This document shows, piece by piece, positions 41,801-50,008 of a stretch of DNA of 63,711 bases. The stretch is taken from contig CAADUO010000051.1 of assembly GCA_900752215.1 (NCBI GenBank), positions 1-63,711 of the forward strand, read 5' to 3'. The notes beneath the pieces were generated by a model that saw nothing but the letters and a program-made list of their open reading frames with translations, searched no databases and was not told the origin of the DNA. The position numbers were made by a program, and so were the translations under genes. The stretch is from an uncultured Collinsella sp. (lineage in GTDB: Bacteria; Actinomycetota; Coriobacteriia; Coriobacteriales; Coriobacteriaceae). Every line of letters starts with the position of its first letter. Position 1 is the stretch's first letter.

Positions 41801-42605
41801 CGGCCAGACGTCGTTCTTCGATATGTTTGGTGATGTTGAGGGCTCGGGCTTTGAGGTGAGCGTGCCCGATCCGGATGGCCAGGAGTGGGACCGTCACCTT
41901 AAGCTGAGCCAGGAGAAGGAGGTTCTGGGCATCTATGTCTCGGACCACCCACTGCGCCCGTTTGAGTATGCGCTAGCCAAGGCGCGCGACTTCTCGTTCT
42001 CGCAGATCGATACCGGCTACGAGGTGCAAAACCCCACGGGCGGTACCATCAACCAGGAGATTCCCGAGGGCAAGGCGCTGTGGTGGGCCGGCATGGTCTC
42101 GAGCGTGTCCAAGCGCGTGACCAAAAACGGCGACCCCATGGGTATTGTGCAGCTCGAGGACATGGAAGGCGAGGCCACGGTCGTGGTGTTCCCCAAGACC
42201 TACAAGGAGGCCGAGGGGTACCTGTACGGCGAGGTCGATCCCGAGACCGGCGCGCAGCTGTCCGATGCGTTTGTGCGCATTAAGGGCAAGCTCGAGCGCT
42301 CGGACCGCGGCGACCAGATTATCGCGCAGGAGATCGTGCCGCTGGAGCTTAACGAGGAGAACAACAAGCCCAAGGTGTTTGAGGTCATGGTGCCCAACAG
42401 CCGCTTTAGCCAGGGCAATATGGCGCGTCTTGCCACGGTGCTTACCGCCAACCCGGGCGGCGACCGCGTGGAGATCTTTATCGAGCAGGTGGACGGGCGC
42501 GTGCTGCGTGCCGAGGTGCCGGCCAAGGTCAATGCGCGCTCGATTCCACTGCTGGCAGAGGCAAAGGCCATTGTGGGTAACCAGGGCCGCGTGACGGTTA
42601 TCTAA
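38802..42605 (+). CDS. dnaE: DNA polymerase III alpha subunit DnaE
   Basis: A 1267-residue replicative polymerase. It opens with the PHP domain (HLHNHTVFSMLDG; ITDHGYMYG), followed by the palm: GPGRGSAAGAIVAY and the catalytic aspartates Asp467, Asp469, Asp471 in PDIDMDFDD. The fingers carry MDFLGLRTLTVI, VFQVES and RPGPLGAGM; helix-hairpin-helix, beta-binding and OB parts follow, the OB domain visible as ALWWAGMVSSVSKRVTKNG. It is the DnaE1 type with a C-terminal OB fold. Start ATG 38802 has CGGAGCTCATCAC before it, and a -10 TAAAAT at 38756-38761. It lies downstream of addA but behind a palindrome and its own promoter, so it is probably separate. Confidence 0.97.
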   Translation: MAFVHLHNHTVFSMLDGATRIQDMVNRAVELGMPAVAITDHGYMYGVPDLALACDAVNHNTPEYKTWSHDKAFLEKDRRDELVEPDPEENPREHAQYVKDMAMWDEKGNIDELKPPLVIKPIFGCEVYFTPDETLARDHKPELYHMILLAKDQEGYVNLMQTVSEAAVQGFYYKPRVTLDNLRRHAKGMICTSACIAGIIPKYIDRGDMEGAIKWAETFRDTFDPGDFYIEIQEHGITTDNGLTDEQMDRTLIDIAKQVGVKVIATNDFHYLRREDAPVQDVIMCIGMNAKVDDPNRMRMTGSEFYMKTEEEMRAMFPYCPEACDNTLEIADKCYVELDWDSIILPRFPLLDPGETHESQFRRECEKGLRQHYGDDWATREIGGVNIKERFEYEYKVICDKGFAAYFLIVAEYVQWAKDNGIGVGPGRGSAAGAIVAYAMNITAFDPLENGLMFERFLSPQRTEMPDIDMDFDDERRLEVVEHVRQLYGPEKVTHVITYSTIKAKQAINDAARVLDYPVYMGQRLSKMVSSDPKVKLKQVLDKQPGKEDLFNPDFAEAYKKDDDARRIIDTALSIEGLTRGEGVHACAVLICRDPVNEHVPTKLDTKGGVEITQYEGHTVADMGLLKMDFLGLRTLTVISKAKANIKKNFGIDIKEEEIPFDDPEIFKLMGSGHTAGVFQVESAGMTATIKNMKPTEYKHVVALIALYRPGPLGAGMVSSYINRMNGKEPAVSYDDRLDDILGETYGTMVYQEQVMLISVEMCGFSKGESDSRIRKPVAKKKIKLLTSTVLHWEDGSDETTYDHWMNGAIKNNYTREVAQKIWDDVLEFASYAFNKSHSAGYAILVMQTAWLKAHYPHEYMAAVLTSYTGKTDKIVHYVSACRHDGIPVLSPDVNESGTEFTATKEGVRFGLAGIRGVGTGVAQAIIAEREAGGPFKTLHDFVERVDSSQANRRVIESLIKAGAFDSTGYPRRQMMHFVDKNNPENIIDAAVKRQKDRASGQTSFFDMFGDVEGSGFEVSVPDPDGQEWDRHLKLSQEKEVLGIYVSDHPLRPFEYALAKARDFSFSQIDTGYEVQNPTGGTINQEIPEGKALWWAGMVSSVSKRVTKNGDPMGIVQLEDMEGEATVVVFPKTYKEAEGYLYGEVDPETGAQLSDAFVRIKGKLERSDRGDQIIAQEIVPLELNEENNKPKVFEVMVPNSRFSQGNMARLATVLTANPGGDRVEIFIEQVDGRVLRAEVPAKVNARSIPLLAEAKAIVGNQGRVTVI

Positions 42606-42633
42606 GCTACCCCGGGTGAGATTGGAGGAAGTG

Positions 42634-45600
42634 ATGGCGCAGGGGACGTTTGTGCAGGCGCTTCGCAAAGAGGCGGCGTTGAGCGGCACCTTTATGAAGG
42701 GGCGTTCGCTCATGCTCAACGGCGCCGTGCTGTCGATCGAGGACAGCGGCTCGCGCTTCTCCAAAAACGTGACGGTTGAGGGCTCGGTGCGCGGTTCGCG
42801 CGGCGACCTGTACAAGACGCACGTAGCGCTCGACATGGACGAGCACGAGGTGATCGACTACGACTGCGATTGCCCCGCCGCCTATCGTTACCCCGGTATG
42901 TGCAAGCACGCAATTGCCACGGCTCTGGCGTATTTGGATGCCAGCGGCGCCGAGCCCGTCGAAGGTTTGCGCACGCCGGTCCGCACGTTTACGGCGCAGC
43001 CGAAACAGCCCGCGCGCACCGCGCTCAAAGCGCCGGCCGTCAATCCCAACTTTCCCTTTCCGGCGCCCGTCCCCACGAGTCCCAGCCTCATGGCGGCGCT
43101 CTCCGATCTTTCGGACGCGCGCATGGATGAGCTGGCGAGTATGCGCCGCAAGCTCGCTGGCAGTGTGGATCCCGATGCCCCCAAGGCGGTGTTGGAGCCC
43201 TCGTTGGTGCCGTACTACAATCCACTGTTTGCCGACCGCTTTAGCTGGGCGCTCGAGCTTCGCATTCGTTGTGGATCGGTCTCCTACGTGGTCAAGGATA
43301 TCGACGGCATGGCCGACGCCTATGTCCGAGGCGGCACCTTCTCGTACGGCAAGAAGCTCACGTTTGCCCATACGCCCGAAGCCTTCGAAGACGTGTCGAC
43401 AAAGCTGCTCAACCTTGTCGTGACGACAGTTGCCTATCTCGATGACATCACAAGCTCGCGTTCGGCGTCGTACGACTTTGCCCGCAGCGGTTTTGTCGCC
43501 GAGCGTCAGTTACCGCTGTCCGAGCATAGCATCGTATATGTGCTGGACCTGCTGCGCGGCCAGACCATCTCCTTTGAGCCCGCTTGGTCGCGGGGGACGA
43601 CGACGCATCGCGCCTATGACGTGGCGGTTGAGATGCCTCCGGAAGGGGAGGACGAGGCTCTGTCTAAGCGCCCGCCGCTCCTTGCCGCCAAAATCGCGCC
43701 GGCGGCTGGTGGCAGCTACGATCTGCGCCTGCCGGCCGATGCATACTGCTTTGCTTCGGGCGACGTTGCCTATCTGGTCGACACCCGCCGTGCGCGCCGC
43801 GCCGATGTGGCGTTTGCCCAGCATGCGGCGCCGTTCCTATCGCGCTTGCTGCCCTGTCGCACGCCGGTCCATATCGCTGCCGAGCAGGTGGGTGAGTTCT
43901 GCCGCATGGCGCTGCCCATTTTGCGCGACTACACCGACCTCACCGCGCCCGCCGCGCTCGATACCGTGGCACCCGAGCCGAGCTTTGCTATGGCGATCGG
44001 CGTCGACGATGGGCTCGTGACCTGCAAAATTACGGTTACCTACGGCGACTGGTCGGCAGATCTCTTTAGCCTGGGCGCTCCGGGCAGCCCCTTCGAAGAG
44101 CAGCGCCCGGGCGTGCCGCCGCGCGACGAGGTGGCAGAGTTTCGCGTTATGGACACGGCGGCCCTGTATTTCGACTTTTACGAGGGCGGCCTGGCGTTTG
44201 AGGAACGCGATGACGAGAGCCTGTTCCGCTTGCTGACCGAGGGCCTGTCTGCCCTGTCCGAGCTGAGCGAGGTCATGCTCAGCGACCGCCTGCGCCAGGT
44301 CTCGGTCCGCCCTGCGCCCAAGCTTTCGGTGCGTGCGACCGTCAAGAGTAACCTGCTCGACGTCGAGCTGGGCGCGAGCGGGCTTTCGGCGGCAGACCTT
44401 GCCATCTACCTCGACTCCTACAAGCGTCACCAGACGTTTGCGCGTCTTACGTCGGGCGACATCATTCGCCTGGACGAGGGAGCGCGCGCCGCGTTTGGCC
44501 TTGCCGAGGATTTGGGGGTCGATGCTGTCGACCTGCTCGACGGCGTGTCGCTTCCCGCGTCGAGTACCCTGTTCGTCGACAGCATGCTTGCGCGCACGCC
44601 CACGCTCGAAGCCGATCGCGACGCTGCGTTCCGCCGTACCGTCGAGCGTCTGGACACACTCGGCAAGATGGACTTTACGGTACCCGCCTCGCTCGAGGCA
44701 ACGATGCGCGGCTACCAGGTCGACGGATACCAGTGGCTCGGCTCGCTCGAACACCTGGGCCTTGGCGGCATCTTGGCCGACGACATGGGCCTGGGCAAAA
44801 CGCTGCAGATGACCGCACATATCCTGGCGCGTGTGGAAGCGGGGGACATTAAGCCCACACTTGTGGTGTGCCCCGCGTCGCTTGTGTACAACTGGACCGC
44901 CGAGCTGGAGCGCTTTGCCCCGTCGCTCGATGTGTGCGCCATCGTGGGCGCCAAGGCTCAACGCCGCGTGCAGATCGCCGGCGTGGCCGAGCATAACGTG
45001 GTCGTGACGTCGTATGACCTTATGCGCCGCGATATCGACGAGTACGTCGAGCAGGACTTTGCCCGTGTGGTGCTCGATGAGGCCCAGTACATTAAAAACC
45101 CGCTCACGCAGGTGGCGCGTGCCACCAAGCGCCTGCCGGCCGGCGTGCGTTTTGCCCTGACGGGCACGCCCATCGAAAACCGCCTATCCGAGCTCTGGAG
45201 CATCTTCGACTTTTTGATGCCGGGCCTGCTGGGTACGCGTGAATCGTTTGCAAAGCGCTTCGAAAGCCCGGTCGAGCATGCCGAGGGCGACAGTGCCGCC
45301 CGCCTGCAGGCGCTCGTGTCGCCGTTTGTGCTGCGCCGTGTCAAGGAAGACGTGGTGGCCGACCTGCCCGAGAAGATCGAGGACACGGTCATGGCGCAGC
45401 TCACCGGCGAGCAGCGCAAGCTTTACCTGGCAAACCAGGACCGCATCGCCCAGCAGGTGCAGCACCGCGAGGCATCCGAGTTTAAGAAAGACAAGCTCAA
45501 GGTGCTCGCCGAGCTCACCAAGCTGCGCCAGATCTGCTGCGACCCGCGTCTGCACTACGAGGATTACAAGGCGGGGAGCGCCAAACTCGATACGTGCATG

Positions 45601-46098
45601 GAGCTCGTGCACGGCGCGCTCGACGGCGGGCATCGCATCCTGTTGTTCAGCCAGTTTACGGGTATGCTCGATATCATCGGTAAGCGCTTGGCCAAGGAGG
45701 ACATCGCCTTCCTTAAGCTCACGGGCGCTTCGTCTAAGGAGAGCCGCGCCAAGATGGTCGCGCAGTTCCAAGCGGGCGAGGTTCCGGTCTTTTTGATTTC
45801 GCTCAAGGCGGGCGGCGTGGGCCTTAACCTGACGGCTGCCGACGTGGTCATCCACTACGACCCGTGGTGGAACGTGGCGGCGCAGGACCAAGCGACCGAC
45901 CGTGCACACCGTATTGGCCAGCAACATACCGTGACCGTGTACAAGCTCATCGCCAAGGACACGATCGAGGAGCGCATTATGCAGATGCAGGAGTCCAAGC
46001 GCGATCTGGTCAACAGCGTGCTCGGCGGCGACGGCATCTCGTCGGCGCTGTTTACCCGCGAGGATGTTCTGGCGCTGCTGGGCGGCGACGGGCGCTAG
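42634..46098 (+). CDS. SWIM zinc-finger SNF2-family helicase
   Basis: A 1154-residue protein with three parts. Near the N-terminus is a SWIM zinc finger CDCPAAYRYPGMCKH (Cys78, Cys80, Cys90, His92). A middle region of about 500 residues follows, of the type called SNF2-associated. The C-terminal motor is complete: ADDMGLGKTLQ (Walker A), DEAQYIKN (motif II), TGTPIENRLSELWSIFDFL (III), LLFSQFTGM (IV), LKAGGVGLNLTAADVVIHYDPWWN (V) and QATDRAHRIGQ (VI). Such HepA/Snf2 proteins remodel nucleoprotein or free stalled RNA polymerase. ATG 42634 has GGAGGAA before it; the frame opens 18 nt earlier with a weaker GTG. It follows dnaE after 28 nt and is probably cotranscribed with it. Confidence 0.93.
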   Translation: MAQGTFVQALRKEAALSGTFMKGRSLMLNGAVLSIEDSGSRFSKNVTVEGSVRGSRGDLYKTHVALDMDEHEVIDYDCDCPAAYRYPGMCKHAIATALAYLDASGAEPVEGLRTPVRTFTAQPKQPARTALKAPAVNPNFPFPAPVPTSPSLMAALSDLSDARMDELASMRRKLAGSVDPDAPKAVLEPSLVPYYNPLFADRFSWALELRIRCGSVSYVVKDIDGMADAYVRGGTFSYGKKLTFAHTPEAFEDVSTKLLNLVVTTVAYLDDITSSRSASYDFARSGFVAERQLPLSEHSIVYVLDLLRGQTISFEPAWSRGTTTHRAYDVAVEMPPEGEDEALSKRPPLLAAKIAPAAGGSYDLRLPADAYCFASGDVAYLVDTRRARRADVAFAQHAAPFLSRLLPCRTPVHIAAEQVGEFCRMALPILRDYTDLTAPAALDTVAPEPSFAMAIGVDDGLVTCKITVTYGDWSADLFSLGAPGSPFEEQRPGVPPRDEVAEFRVMDTAALYFDFYEGGLAFEERDDESLFRLLTEGLSALSELSEVMLSDRLRQVSVRPAPKLSVRATVKSNLLDVELGASGLSAADLAIYLDSYKRHQTFARLTSGDIIRLDEGARAAFGLAEDLGVDAVDLLDGVSLPASSTLFVDSMLARTPTLEADRDAAFRRTVERLDTLGKMDFTVPASLEATMRGYQVDGYQWLGSLEHLGLGGILADDMGLGKTLQMTAHILARVEAGDIKPTLVVCPASLVYNWTAELERFAPSLDVCAIVGAKAQRRVQIAGVAEHNVVVTSYDLMRRDIDEYVEQDFARVVLDEAQYIKNPLTQVARATKRLPAGVRFALTGTPIENRLSELWSIFDFLMPGLLGTRESFAKRFESPVEHAEGDSAARLQALVSPFVLRRVKEDVVADLPEKIEDTVMAQLTGEQRKLYLANQDRIAQQVQHREASEFKKDKLKVLAELTKLRQICCDPRLHYEDYKAGSAKLDTCMELVHGALDGGHRILLFSQFTGMLDIIGKRLAKEDIAFLKLTGASSKESRAKMVAQFQAGEVPVFLISLKAGGVGLNLTAADVVIHYDPWWNVAAQDQATDRAHRIGQQHTVTVYKLIAKDTIEERIMQMQESKRDLVNSVLGGDGISSALFTREDVLALLGGDGR

Positions 46099-46263
46099 CC
46101 GCGCGCGGGGTGGGACTGCTGGAGTGGGCAGGACGGTCGACGCATTTTGGCCCGACCGCTTGCCTGATCCGTTATGTGTTCATTTGCAATGCCATGGATG
46201 GTTTGCCTGCCTTTGGGCATAAGAACCATCAAGAACATCGGCACATCAGCAAAGGAGAACATC

Positions 46264-46626
46264 ATGGCGAAATTCTTTAAGGACCCCGACGGTAAGCTCA
46301 TCGCTGCCCTTGGCGACGACGTTGCGACCCCTGCCGGTTGCACGGAGCTGACCGCAAACACTGAGGACGCGGCGCACGAGAAGCACGTGCCTGTTGTCGA
46401 GACCGAGCGCGACGGTCACGTAATCCGCGCACGCGTTGGCTCGGTCGAGCACCCCAGCCTGCCCGAGCACTACATTGAGTGGATCGCCCTTGAGGCCGAG
46501 GGCCGCTTAGAGGTCCATTACCTTGAGCCCGGCATGAAACCCGCGACGTTTTTCGCGGGCGGCTCCAAGACCGGTACCGTCTATGCCTACTGTAACCTGC
46601 ACGGGCTGTGGTCCGCGACATTCTAG
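46264..46626 (+). CDS. Class II superoxide reductase (desulfoferrodoxin/neelaredoxin family)
   Basis: A 120-residue iron protein that reduces superoxide to peroxide without making oxygen, the anaerobe's alternative to superoxide dismutase. The square-pyramidal iron site is complete: His41 (EKHVPV, with the catalytic Glu39-Lys40), His63 (VEHP), His69 (EHYIEW), and Cys110 with His113 (YCNLHG). The N-terminal rubredoxin-like Dx domain of class I is missing. The start is ATG 46264, preceded by AAAGGAGAAC. The gene has its own 165-nt leader and a terminator after it, so it is monocistronic. No peroxide-removing gene lies beside it; rubrerythrin is not seen. Confidence 0.95.
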   Translation: MAKFFKDPDGKLIAALGDDVATPAGCTELTANTEDAAHEKHVPVVETERDGHVIRARVGSVEHPSLPEHYIEWIALEAEGRLEVHYLEPGMKPATFFAGGSKTGTVYAYCNLHGLWSATF

Positions 46627-46671
46627 GAGCGCGCCCCCGCTCGGGGTATCATAGCTAGCATATGCACATGC

Positions 46672-46704
46672 AAGCGCCGACTGCATTATGCGGCCGGCGC
46701 TTTT
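46672..46704 (+). terminator. Intrinsic terminator of the superoxide reductase gene
   Basis: AAGCGCCG (46672-46679) and CGGCGCTT (46695-46702) with an inner GCAT/ATGC helix, then TTTT. Confidence 0.8.
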
Positions 46705-46743
46705 ACTACGATTTCGATGGTTTACGACGGAAAGGGCTGAGCC

Positions 46744-48729
46744 ATGAAGCTCGCGCTTGCACAGATCGATATGCGCCTGGGTGATATTGAGGGCATTTGC
46801 GGCCGCATCGAGGACCAGACTCGTCTGGCCCACGAGCGCGGAGCGCGCGTGCTGTGCGTTCCGGCTCCGCTCTTTATGGGCGCCATGCCCGGTGGCCTGG
46901 TGGGCGCTGCCGACTTTGAGCACGACATGCTTGCCGGCTTGACTGGTGTCGCCGAGCGTATCCAGGAGCTTGACATGATCTGCATCGTGCCCGCGGCGGT
47001 TTCGTTTGAGGGCCAGCCGCTACTCGACTACATGATGCTCAAGGACGGTCATGTGGTGCCGGCGCGTTCGAGCATTGCCTTGCAGCGTGGCGAGAACAAC
47101 GACACACGTTGGGCGCCGCCGGTGTTCGACGTGGACGGCGTGCGCATCGCCGTGATTTTTGACTTGGACCGCGAACTCGAGATGTTGCCGACCGGCGTCG
47201 ACCTCATTGCGTATTTCCAATTCAACGCGTTTGACATGACCGACCGCGAGACTGCCGCCATTGCCGCCGTTCGCAGCGGCGCCTACCGCAAGATCGCATC
47301 CAAGCGCAGCGTGTGGTTTGCCTGCATGGCGCCGGTCGGTGCCTATGACGAGTCGGTGTATACCGGCGGTTCATTTGTGCTCGACGACTGCGGTCGCGTG
47401 GTGGCCCAGGCGCCGTGCTTTGAGGAGAGCCTGCTGGTTCAGGAGATTCAGCGCGGTGTGATGCTCGATGCCCTGGAAGATCACGAACTGCCCGAGTTCC
47501 GTTCCGAGGAGTGGCTGTGGCAGGCGCTGGTGCTCGCCGTGCGCGACAACGCCCGAGCCAACGGTGCGTCGCGTGCTGTGGTGGCACTCGAGGGTGACCT
47601 GCCGTCGTCCCTGCTGGCGGCGCTGGCCGTCGACGCTCTGGGCCCGCGCAATGTGATTGGCCTGGTGCTGGGGCGCAACCGTATCTTTACGCCGGCGCAG
47701 GAAGAGGCCGAGGCTGCCCGCTGTGCCGCCGTCCGCGCCATCGCCGAGCGTCTGCACATTCGCACCGTCGAGCGCGATGCACCGGATGCGGCGCGTGTGC
47801 TCGATCGCGACGTGTCGGCGGGTGATGCCGAGCGTCTGCGCTCGCGCACGCTGGGCCTCATGCTGGAGGACACGGCGCTCGAGTTGGGTGCGATGGCGCT
47901 GAGCCCGCTGTCCAAAACCGAATACGCGCTGGCGGCGCCGGCGCTTTGCGGCGGCTACCAGGGCGATTACGCGCCCTTTGGCGATGTGTACCTGTCGACG
48001 CTTGAGTTTGTGGCACGTGTGCGCAACCGCACGTCTGCCGTGGTGCCCCAAGAGCTCGTGACGCTCAACGCGGTGGAAGATTGTATGGAGCGCGTGCTGG
48101 CGCAGGCGCTCTCGACGCTCGACGGTCCGGTCGATATGCTCGACCGCGCGGCACAGCTGCTCGGCGGGCTTGAGCCGGGTGAGGTCGATGGGGCGCTCGA
48201 GGCGCACGTGGACCGCAATCGATCTTTCGACGACATCCCGATGGCCGCTGGCAAGCCTGAGGCCTGCTCGCTGCTGCTGATGCTCGTTCGACAGGGTGAA
48301 GCTGCCCGCCGCATGTTGCCGATGGCGCCGATCGTCTCGGCCCGTTCGTTTGCCGAGCGTGCCTGGCCGTACATGCTCGCGTGGTCCGACCTGGGGCTTA
48401 ACGGCAAGGAGCGTATGACGGTCGATTCGCTGGCGTGCGCCGAGGTGCGCCGTTTTGCTGACGAGGATACGAGCGAACGCGTGCGAAACGAGATGATGGG
48501 CGTGCTGGGCGAGCTACTGGGTATTTCGCCCGAGCAGATGGAGGAGCTGCGCTCCGAGGACGGTCAGCGTCGTTTGCACGAGGGAATGAAAAAGTTCGAG
48601 GGCGAGGTTCAGGACGCCATCGATAAGATGATGGGCGGTCAGGGTGGACCGCAAGGCGGGCCCCAGGGCACGCCGATGCCGCATCCGCCGGTTGATCCCC
48701 GACAGTTCCCATTCTTCTCGCAGAACTAA
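46744..48729 (+). CDS. NAD+ synthetase-like pseudoenzyme (degenerate NadE)
   Basis: A 661-residue protein with the domain order of glutamine-dependent NAD synthetase: a nitrilase-type amidase (about 1-240) and an NH3-dependent synthetase (about 255-450). VRDNARANGASRAVVALEG and LLAALAVDALGPRNVIGLVLG align with the NadE core by eye, but the ATP loop SGGxDS is replaced by EGDLPSS. In the amidase the Glu of the usual F-P-E is lost (VCVPAPLFM), and the catalytic Cys position reads AVIFDLD. The region PLSKTEYALAAPALCGGYQGD resembles the NAD-site loop TGNKSE...GYxTxxGD, also altered. Residues 450-661 are extra, ending in a Gly/Gln/Pro-rich tail. Loss in both sites argues for a non-catalytic regulatory or scaffold role. 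Start ATG 46744 follows GGAAAGGGC. Confidence 0.72.
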   Translation: MKLALAQIDMRLGDIEGICGRIEDQTRLAHERGARVLCVPAPLFMGAMPGGLVGAADFEHDMLAGLTGVAERIQELDMICIVPAAVSFEGQPLLDYMMLKDGHVVPARSSIALQRGENNDTRWAPPVFDVDGVRIAVIFDLDRELEMLPTGVDLIAYFQFNAFDMTDRETAAIAAVRSGAYRKIASKRSVWFACMAPVGAYDESVYTGGSFVLDDCGRVVAQAPCFEESLLVQEIQRGVMLDALEDHELPEFRSEEWLWQALVLAVRDNARANGASRAVVALEGDLPSSLLAALAVDALGPRNVIGLVLGRNRIFTPAQEEAEAARCAAVRAIAERLHIRTVERDAPDAARVLDRDVSAGDAERLRSRTLGLMLEDTALELGAMALSPLSKTEYALAAPALCGGYQGDYAPFGDVYLSTLEFVARVRNRTSAVVPQELVTLNAVEDCMERVLAQALSTLDGPVDMLDRAAQLLGGLEPGEVDGALEAHVDRNRSFDDIPMAAGKPEACSLLLMLVRQGEAARRMLPMAPIVSARSFAERAWPYMLAWSDLGLNGKERMTVDSLACAEVRRFADEDTSERVRNEMMGVLGELLGISPEQMEELRSEDGQRRLHEGMKKFEGEVQDAIDKMMGGQGGPQGGPQGTPMPHPPVDPRQFPFFSQN

Positions 48730-48731
48730 AC

Positions 48732-48758
48732 TGGGGATGGGATTCGCTCCCAACCCCG
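48732..48758 (+). terminator. Hairpin after the NadE-like gene
   Basis: TGGGGATGGGA (48732-48742) pairs with TCCCAACCCCGA (48748-48758) with an internal mismatch. No T-run follows; termination is uncertain. Confidence 0.4.
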
Positions 48759-48797
48759 ATACTTCAACTAAGCAGCTTGGCCCCGTTGTGCTATTCT

Positions 48798-48812
48798 AGA
48801 ACAGACGTTCGT
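48798..48812 (+). promoter_or_regulatory. LexA (SOS) box upstream of ruvCAB
   Basis: AGAACAGACGTTCGT matches the Gram-positive LexA/DinR box CGAACNNNNGTTCG with a single change at its first base. It overlaps the edge of a -10-like TATTCT (48793-48798), an ideal place for repression. Induction of ruvCAB by DNA damage is expected. Confidence 0.7.
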
Positions 48813-48866
48813 GAATGATGCGCGGGGCCTTGTCTTGCGCTGTGCTTGTGGCGAGGGGAGGTTGGC

Positions 48867-49388
48867 TTGGTTATCTTGGGCATCGACCCCGGTTTGGCTC
48901 ATACGGGTTGGGGGATTATCGAGGAGCGGCGTGGCGAGGTTCGCTGCCGTGCCTATGGCTGCATCGAGACCAGTGCCGGAAGTCCGCTCGCAGTGCGCCT
49001 GTCGCATATCGCCCATGACCTTAAGGATGTCGTCGAGCGTTATCGACCCGACACGGCTGCTGTCGAGAGCATCTACTTTGGCGCCAACGTTCGTTCGGCC
49101 ATCCCCACGGCGCATGCCCGCGGCGCTGCGCTTGTGGCGCTTTCGGAGTGCGCGCTCGAGATTGGCGAGTACACGCCTATGCAGATCAAACAGGCTGTGG
49201 TGGGCACCGGCGCCGCGGACAAGCGGCAGGTCGCCTACATGGTACGCACGCTAACACAGCTCGACCACGACCCGCATCCCGACCATGCCGCCGATGCCCT
49301 GGCCTGCGCCATCTGCCACGTAAACCTCAGCCGTACCCGCGCCCTCACCGGTGGCGAGTTCTATCAACAGAGAGGAACCGGATACTGA
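48867..49388 (+). CDS. ruvC: Crossover junction endodeoxyribonuclease RuvC
   Basis: A 173-residue Holliday-junction resolvase. Catalytic acids: Asp of ILGIDPG (7), Glu of AVESIYFG, and the Asp pair of HPDHAADALA near the C-terminus. I start at TTG 48867, which gives M-V-I-L-G-I-D-P-G as in the family and has GGGGAGG 6 nt upstream; the longer GTG frame would put the ribosome-binding site inside the coding region. The stop TGA overlaps the ruvA ATG by one base. Together with RuvA and RuvB it processes four-way junctions left by AddAB/RecA repair. A LexA box lies 55 nt upstream. Confidence 0.96.
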   Translation: MVILGIDPGLAHTGWGIIEERRGEVRCRAYGCIETSAGSPLAVRLSHIAHDLKDVVERYRPDTAAVESIYFGANVRSAIPTAHARGAALVALSECALEIGEYTPMQIKQAVVGTGAADKRQVAYMVRTLTQLDHDPHPDHAADALACAICHVNLSRTRALTGGEFYQQRGTGY

Positions 49389-50008
49389 TGATTTCCCAGC
49401 TCCACGGAACGCTTGTCGAGTCCACGATGAGCTCTGCTGTCGTCGATGTGTCGGGCGTTGGCTTTGAGCTCGGCATCTCGGGCAGCACTGCGGCCACGTT
49501 GCCGACGCCCGGCGGCGAGGTCCGCCTCTACACGCGTATGCAGGTGCGCGAGGACGCCATGACACTTTTCGGTTTTGCCTCTAAGGATGAGCGCACGATG
49601 TTCGACCGGCTCGTGTCCGTCTCGGGCGTTGGACCGCGCTTGGCGCTCGCCGTGCTTTCCACCTATACCGTGGGGCAGCTGTATTCGCTGGTGATGGCCG
49701 AGGACGACAAGGGCATGGCCAAGGTACCCGGTGTGGGCAAAAAGACAGCTCAGCGCCTGATCCTGGAACTCAAGAGCACCTTTGCCAAGGACAAGGGCTT
49801 TGTGCCGGTCGACGTGATTCCCGGCCAGGTTGTGATGCCGGTTCCCGCTGCCGCTCCCTCGGCGATCGATGATGCCCGTGCGGCACTCCTTTCCATGGGC
49901 TTTAGCCCGCAGGAGACCGATGTTGCCCTGAGCGGGTATGATGGTCAGAATATGCGTGTCGAGGATCTGCTCGGCGCGGCGCTTAAGCGACTTGGAATGG
50001 ATGCGTGA
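49388..50008 (+). CDS. ruvA: Holliday junction branch migration protein RuvA
   Basis: A 206-residue protein that binds four-way junctions and loads RuvB. The N-terminal OB domain (MISQLHGTLVES ... DVSGVGFEL), the helix-hairpin-helix pair (LVSVSGVGPRLALAVLS and MAKVPGVGKKTAQRLILELK) and the flexible linker to the C-terminal RuvB-binding domain (AIDDARAALLSMGFSPQETDVAL) are all present. Length is typical. The ATG overlaps the ruvC stop (ATGA) and its own stop overlaps the ruvB ATG, giving tight translational coupling along ruvC-ruvA-ruvB, with ribosome-binding site AGAGAGGAACC inside ruvC. Confidence 0.97.
   Translation: MISQLHGTLVESTMSSAVVDVSGVGFELGISGSTAATLPTPGGEVRLYTRMQVREDAMTLFGFASKDERTMFDRLVSVSGVGPRLALAVLSTYTVGQLYSLVMAEDDKGMAKVPGVGKKTAQRLILELKSTFAKDKGFVPVDVIPGQVVMPVPAAAPSAIDDARAALLSMGFSPQETDVALSGYDGQNMRVEDLLGAALKRLGMDA

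Noticed and set aside
39021..41948. 975-residue open frame antisense to dnaE
   Set aside because: Shadow of a highly conserved gene; no ribosome-binding site and no motif.
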